The position numbers and the translations under genes were made by a program. The notes under the pieces are model-generated. The model had not been told where the DNA came from. It did no database searches and saw only the letters and a list, made by a program, of their open reading frames with translations. From Candidatus Poribacteria bacterium (GTDB lineage: Bacteria; Poribacteria; WGA-4E; PCPOR2b), in the NCBI GenBank assembly GCA_027296925.1, contig JAPUIP010000626.1, forward strand, positions 1 through 7,748: a DNA stretch of 7,748 nucleotides. Direction: 5' to 3'. Below are positions 5,326-7,748 of the stretch, piece by piece; within the stretch, counting starts at the first letter, position 1, and each line of letters begins with the position of its first letter.

Positions 5326-6897
5326 ATGAAGAAACCACGTCTGATCTATTACAACGACGCACATCACTTCAACGCCAAACGGATCGAACCCCCCGCCTCC
5401 ATTCACATGCTCCAATGGCCGGTCGATGAAGTCCTCGGCACCGGCGTGGATGTGCTGGTGTTCGGCCTGGGATACGCTGACGTCTACTTCCACAACAGCA
5501 AGGTTGGGCGCGTCGTTGGGCAGATGAAAGAGGTCTGGGACAACTACATTGACTGGCGCATTATGCGCATGGTGGAAGAAGCCCGGAAGCTGGGAACCGA
5601 CCAGGTCTGCGAGGTCATCAGCCGGGGTCGTGAAATGGAGTTGACGGTATTCCCTTCCCTGAAACTGCAGGCCAGTTCACCGCCGGGGAGCGAACGCTGC
5701 GGTCTGCTAAAATGGGAGCACGGCGCGGAAGTCTGTATCGGCGAGGAAGGCCGCGCACAGTGGTGCTACGACTTCGCCCACGAACTGGTGCGGCAGGAAA
5801 AACTCGCCATACTCCGGGAGATCCTCGAAGACTACGAAGCCGATGGGATTGAACTGGATTTCATGTTCGATATGTTCTACTTCAAGACGGCTGAGGTCGA
5901 AAAAAATACCCCGCTGATGAACCGCTTCGTCGCTGAGATTCGAGAGATGGCAAATGAGATTGGGAAGCAACAGGCGAGAGAGATCCCCATCATGGCGCGC
6001 GTTCATCTCAGCAGAGAGGACAACCTGGCGATTGGGCTGGACGTGGAGACGTGGCTCAAGGAGCGAAGCATTGATTACGTGGTCGGACAAGAACCGAATA
6101 TACTCACTGAAACGGGAGTGAGGGCACGCTGGCTGCCCGAGGTCGCCAATGCAGCGGGAGGGGCGGCTTACTACCGGCCTCCCCGGCGTGTTTATGACGA
6201 ACGGGCAGGACTGCCGAGTATTGAGATGTACCGCGCGTTGGGGCAGACGCTCCACTGGGATGGGTGGGCCGGTATGTATCACGGCTACCTCCCGTGGCCC
6301 TTCAGCGAAAGGGAATACCAGATTCTGCGGGAGATGGCTTATCCCGAGGTCTACGCACGGCGAGACAAACGCTATCTCCTCCAGCCGCGAGAGGGTGAAG
6401 CGGGCAAACCCTCCACCACGCCAGCGCGTCAGTTGCCATTAGCGCTTGAGGGGGGAAAAACCGCCGCTATCCATATCTGGGTCGCCGACGACATCGAAAG
6501 CGCAAAGCAAGACGGAGAGATGCGCAAGCCGATCCTCACGATTCGGTTCTCCTTTTTCTGCATTGAGGACGATATTGAATTTCGCTTCAACGGCAGGACG
6601 CTGCCCTGGGAGGATGCAGAGATCACCGATGAACGCGCTTTGACCATCCAGGTGAGCCTCGCTTCATCCATGCACGTCCAGGCGCCGCTCGGGATGTCCG
6701 CCCACTGGTTCCGATACAAGCTGGAATTGGACGACCTCAAGCGCGGCGAGAACACACTAGAGATCGAAACCAGGAAGCTGACAAAGACAGCCGGCTTCAC
6801 CCGGAGTGTGAACGGCGTTGAGATACAGACGCGGTATAAGGACTTCGTTCGTCCAGAAGGGCTCGAGGTCGAACACATTGCGCCCGCCGGAGGATAG
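5326..6897 (+). CDS. putative TIM-barrel glycoside-hydrolase-like protein with C-terminal beta domain
   Basis: A 523-residue protein I can place only by fold. The N-terminal 350 residues look like a (beta/alpha)8 barrel: VDVLVFGLGYADV (41-53), a region of charged helices, ADGIELDFMFDMFYF (172-186), IPIMARVHLS (220-229), IDYVVGQEP (249-257) and WAGMYHGYLPWP (314-325). The DGIELDFM strand end, with E176 and D178, resembles the catalytic strand of GH10-like and DUF187-type glycoside hydrolases. Residues from about 370 on (IEFRFNGRTLPWEDAEIT, RYKLELDDLKRGENTLEI) form a beta-rich domain like the sandwich modules fused to such barrels. There is no signal peptide, so it is probably cytoplasmic. The ATG at 5326 is preceded by GAGGGG about 11 bases upstream; an earlier in-frame ATG at 5236 lies inside the previous gene and has no such site. 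It begins 43 bases after the amidohydrolase stop. Enzymatic activity is inferred. Confidence 0.75.
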   Translation: MKKPRLIYYNDAHHFNAKRIEPPASIHMLQWPVDEVLGTGVDVLVFGLGYADVYFHNSKVGRVVGQMKEVWDNYIDWRIMRMVEEARKLGTDQVCEVISRGREMELTVFPSLKLQASSPPGSERCGLLKWEHGAEVCIGEEGRAQWCYDFAHELVRQEKLAILREILEDYEADGIELDFMFDMFYFKTAEVEKNTPLMNRFVAEIREMANEIGKQQAREIPIMARVHLSREDNLAIGLDVETWLKERSIDYVVGQEPNILTETGVRARWLPEVANAAGGAAYYRPPRRVYDERAGLPSIEMYRALGQTLHWDGWAGMYHGYLPWPFSEREYQILREMAYPEVYARRDKRYLLQPREGEAGKPSTTPARQLPLALEGGKTAAIHIWVADDIESAKQDGEMRKPILTIRFSFFCIEDDIEFRFNGRTLPWEDAEITDERALTIQVSLASSMHVQAPLGMSAHWFRYKLELDDLKRGENTLEIETRKLTKTAGFTRSVNGVEIQTRYKDFVRPEGLEVEHIAPAGG

Positions 6898-6917
6898 TAT
6901 CCATAACAGCAAGACTT

Positions 6918-7030
6918 TTCCGCCAAGCCGCCGAGATTTTATCCACGAATTGACGCGAATTTTCACGAATGTTTCGCAAAAAAAATCCCGCGCAAATCGG
7001 CGAAATCTGCGGATTATGCGAAAGGTCCGC
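6918..7030. repeat. dispersed-type non-coding repeat with 10-base periodicity
   Basis: After the operon the spacer contains CGCCAAGCCGCCGAG (6921-6935), then three consecutive 10-base units ending in CGAAT (ATCCACGAAT, TGACGCGAAT, TTTCACGAAT at 6941-6970). An A-run follows, then a second set, GCGCAAATC, GGCGAAATC, TGCGGATTATG (about 6990-7018). Stretches of this style (CCACGAATTGACACGAATT, AAATCTGCGGAT) occur as dispersed intergenic repeats in many environmental bacterial genomes and often yield spurious ORF calls. Only one copy lies in this window, so the dispersed status is from memory of such genomes, not shown here. It also separates the plus-strand operon from the minus-strand gene that follows. 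No good terminator hairpin with a T-run was found. Confidence 0.5.
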
Positions 7031-7122
7031 ATCTCCTTGACGATTACAGTAACTTTGAATAATATGCAACATGCCGTTCGCATTTTTGAGGAACGTTACA
7101 GATAGAGCGTCCGCGCCGGCGT

Positions 7123-7635
7123 TTACCGCTTCTGGTAAAGCGCCACGGCACCGAATTCATAGCTTGCGGCGGTATCTGGCAACTCTTCGAGGTAGACCGT
7201 GAATCGCACGGGCAGACCGTTTTCCGGCATCTTCTCCTTCCAGTAGGCCGCATACGCCCGTGCATAGGCCTGGCGGATGCGCTGCTTTTCCGCCGCATAG
7301 CCTTCGGCATCCACCAATGGGTGCGGCGCCTTGGGCGCAGCGCCAAAGGAATGCACCTCCAGGAAATCGAGTTCCGCGAGGGAATCGCAGATGCCGGCCT
7401 CGCGCACGTACATCTCCCAGGTGTCGAAAATTCGCGGCACCTCCTTTTCCGGATCCATCCGCGCGACCTCATCCAACTCCAGTTCATTAGTCGCTGCCAG
7501 GGCGCCGGTCATGCCGACGAAGCGGATCTTGAGATCGCCATTGTCTAACTCTTCGACGACCAGATCCGAGAAAACGTCATTGGTTTTCTTCCGGTAGTAG
7601 GTCACCCGTCCTCTCTTCTTAATTTCCCAGTCCAT
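7123..7635 (-). CDS. hypothetical protein, 170 residues, no recognised family
   Basis: A well-formed gene with an excellent ribosome binding site (AAGGAG, complement of 7642-7647, 6 bases before the ATG at 7635) and no competing frame of better quality. The protein is soluble, with no transmembrane segment or signal peptide. The N-terminal third looks beta-rich (RGRVTYY, DLVVEEL, GDLKIRFVG), followed by an acidic segment (about 51-70). A long alanine-rich helix covers about 111-135 (EGYAAEKQRIRQAYARAYAA), and a final strand pair includes VRFTVYLEEL and FGAVALYQKR. A single cysteine (C83) and no metal-binding pattern are visible. I do not recognise it, and its neighbours give no clue: it is transcribed away from the window end and toward the sugar-operon spacer. 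Confidence 0.72.
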   Translation of the reverse strand: MDWEIKKRGRVTYYRKKTNDVFSDLVVEELDNGDLKIRFVGMTGALAATNELELDEVARMDPEKEVPRIFDTWEMYVREAGICDSLAELDFLEVHSFGAAPKAPHPLVDAEGYAAEKQRIRQAYARAYAAYWKEKMPENGLPVRFTVYLEELPDTAASYEFGAVALYQKR

Positions 7636-7714
7636 TTTCTTCTCCTTGATCTGATAGTAAAATTGTGGCTCATGTCAAAGGTAAGTGCATTTGCGGATTA
7701 TGATGGCTACTACC

Positions 7715-7748
7715 GGTCGCCCCCCTCTTGGTCTCCCCCCAAACTTGG
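7715..7748. repeat. C-rich imperfect tandem units, truncated by the window end
   Basis: Two near copies lie side by side: GGTCGCCCCCCTCTTG at 7715-7730 and GGTCTCCCCCCAAACTTGG at 7730-7748, sharing one G. The second ends in CCCCCCAAACTTGG, the first part of what would be a CCCCCCAA/TTGGGGGG hairpin if Gs continue beyond the edge. Such elements often occur as dispersed intergenic hairpin repeats. The right side is missing, so its nature and extent are uncertain. Confidence 0.35.

Noticed and set aside
5707..6282. Open frame of 191 codons antisense to the barrel gene
   Set aside because: No ribosome binding site or protein-like pattern; the sense frame is continuous over 523 codons with good signals.
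7009..7030. GCGGA...TCCGC stem as a terminator
   Set aside because: Only 5 base pairs with a 12-base loop and no following T-run.
7651..7678. TTGACA-16-TATCAG promoter-like pair on the minus strand before the 170-residue gene
   Set aside because: The transcript would start near 7644, inside the ribosome binding site at 7642-7647, so it would remove part of the site; probably coincidental.
1..7748. CRISPR arrays, tRNA or rRNA genes, toxin-antitoxin or defence genes
   Set aside because: No regularly spaced repeats with spacers, no cloverleaf or rRNA-like sequence, and no recognisable defence protein were seen on either strand.

Overview
The window looks like chromosomal DNA from an uncultured, metabolically versatile bacterium. 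The gene set (PIG-L-type deacetylase, SMP-30 lactonase, amidohydrolase-2 protein, B12-type radical SAM enzyme, a glycyl-radical-enzyme relic) resembles what is seen in lineages such as Poribacteria, Latescibacterota or Planctomycetes. That placement is an inference from gene families; there is no rRNA or other marker here. Genes are moderately GC-rich with good Shine-Dalgarno sites, while the spacer around 2.5-3.2 kb is visibly AT-richer.

Layout. (1) 1-713, plus strand: the C-terminal half of a PIG-L family deacetylase, cut by the window edge, followed 10 bases later by a 90-residue membrane-anchored diheme cytochrome c. (2) 714-2510, minus strand: a complete B12-binding-type radical SAM protein, with a degraded coding-like stretch just past its stop codon. 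(3) 2511-3252: a gene graveyard of about 740 bases. It holds the zinc-finger start of an IS1-type InsA protein (plus strand, broken by a stop codon and loss of a cysteine) and the C-terminal tail of a pyruvate-formate-lyase-like glycyl radical enzyme (minus strand) in which the radical-bearing glycine is replaced. (4) 3253-6897, plus strand: three closely spaced genes that look like one operon, encoding an SMP-30/gluconolactonase-type lactonase, an amidohydrolase-2 metal hydrolase and a 523-residue putative TIM-barrel protein with a C-terminal beta-rich domain. (5) 6898-7122: a spacer with a striking 10-base periodic repeat of dispersed-repeat type. (6) 7123-7635, minus strand: an unrecognised 170-residue protein. 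(7) 7715-7748: C-rich near-duplicate units running off the end.

The most coherent functional unit is the 3253-6897 operon. A beta-propeller lactonase, a TIM-barrel metal hydrolase and a glycoside-hydrolase-like barrel together suggest breakdown of a sugar, sugar-acid or related lactone, but the substrate cannot be read from the sequence. I found no tRNA, rRNA, CRISPR array, intact mobile element or convincing defence system. The less ordinary items are the operon's third protein, the minimal diheme cytochrome, and the relic region.
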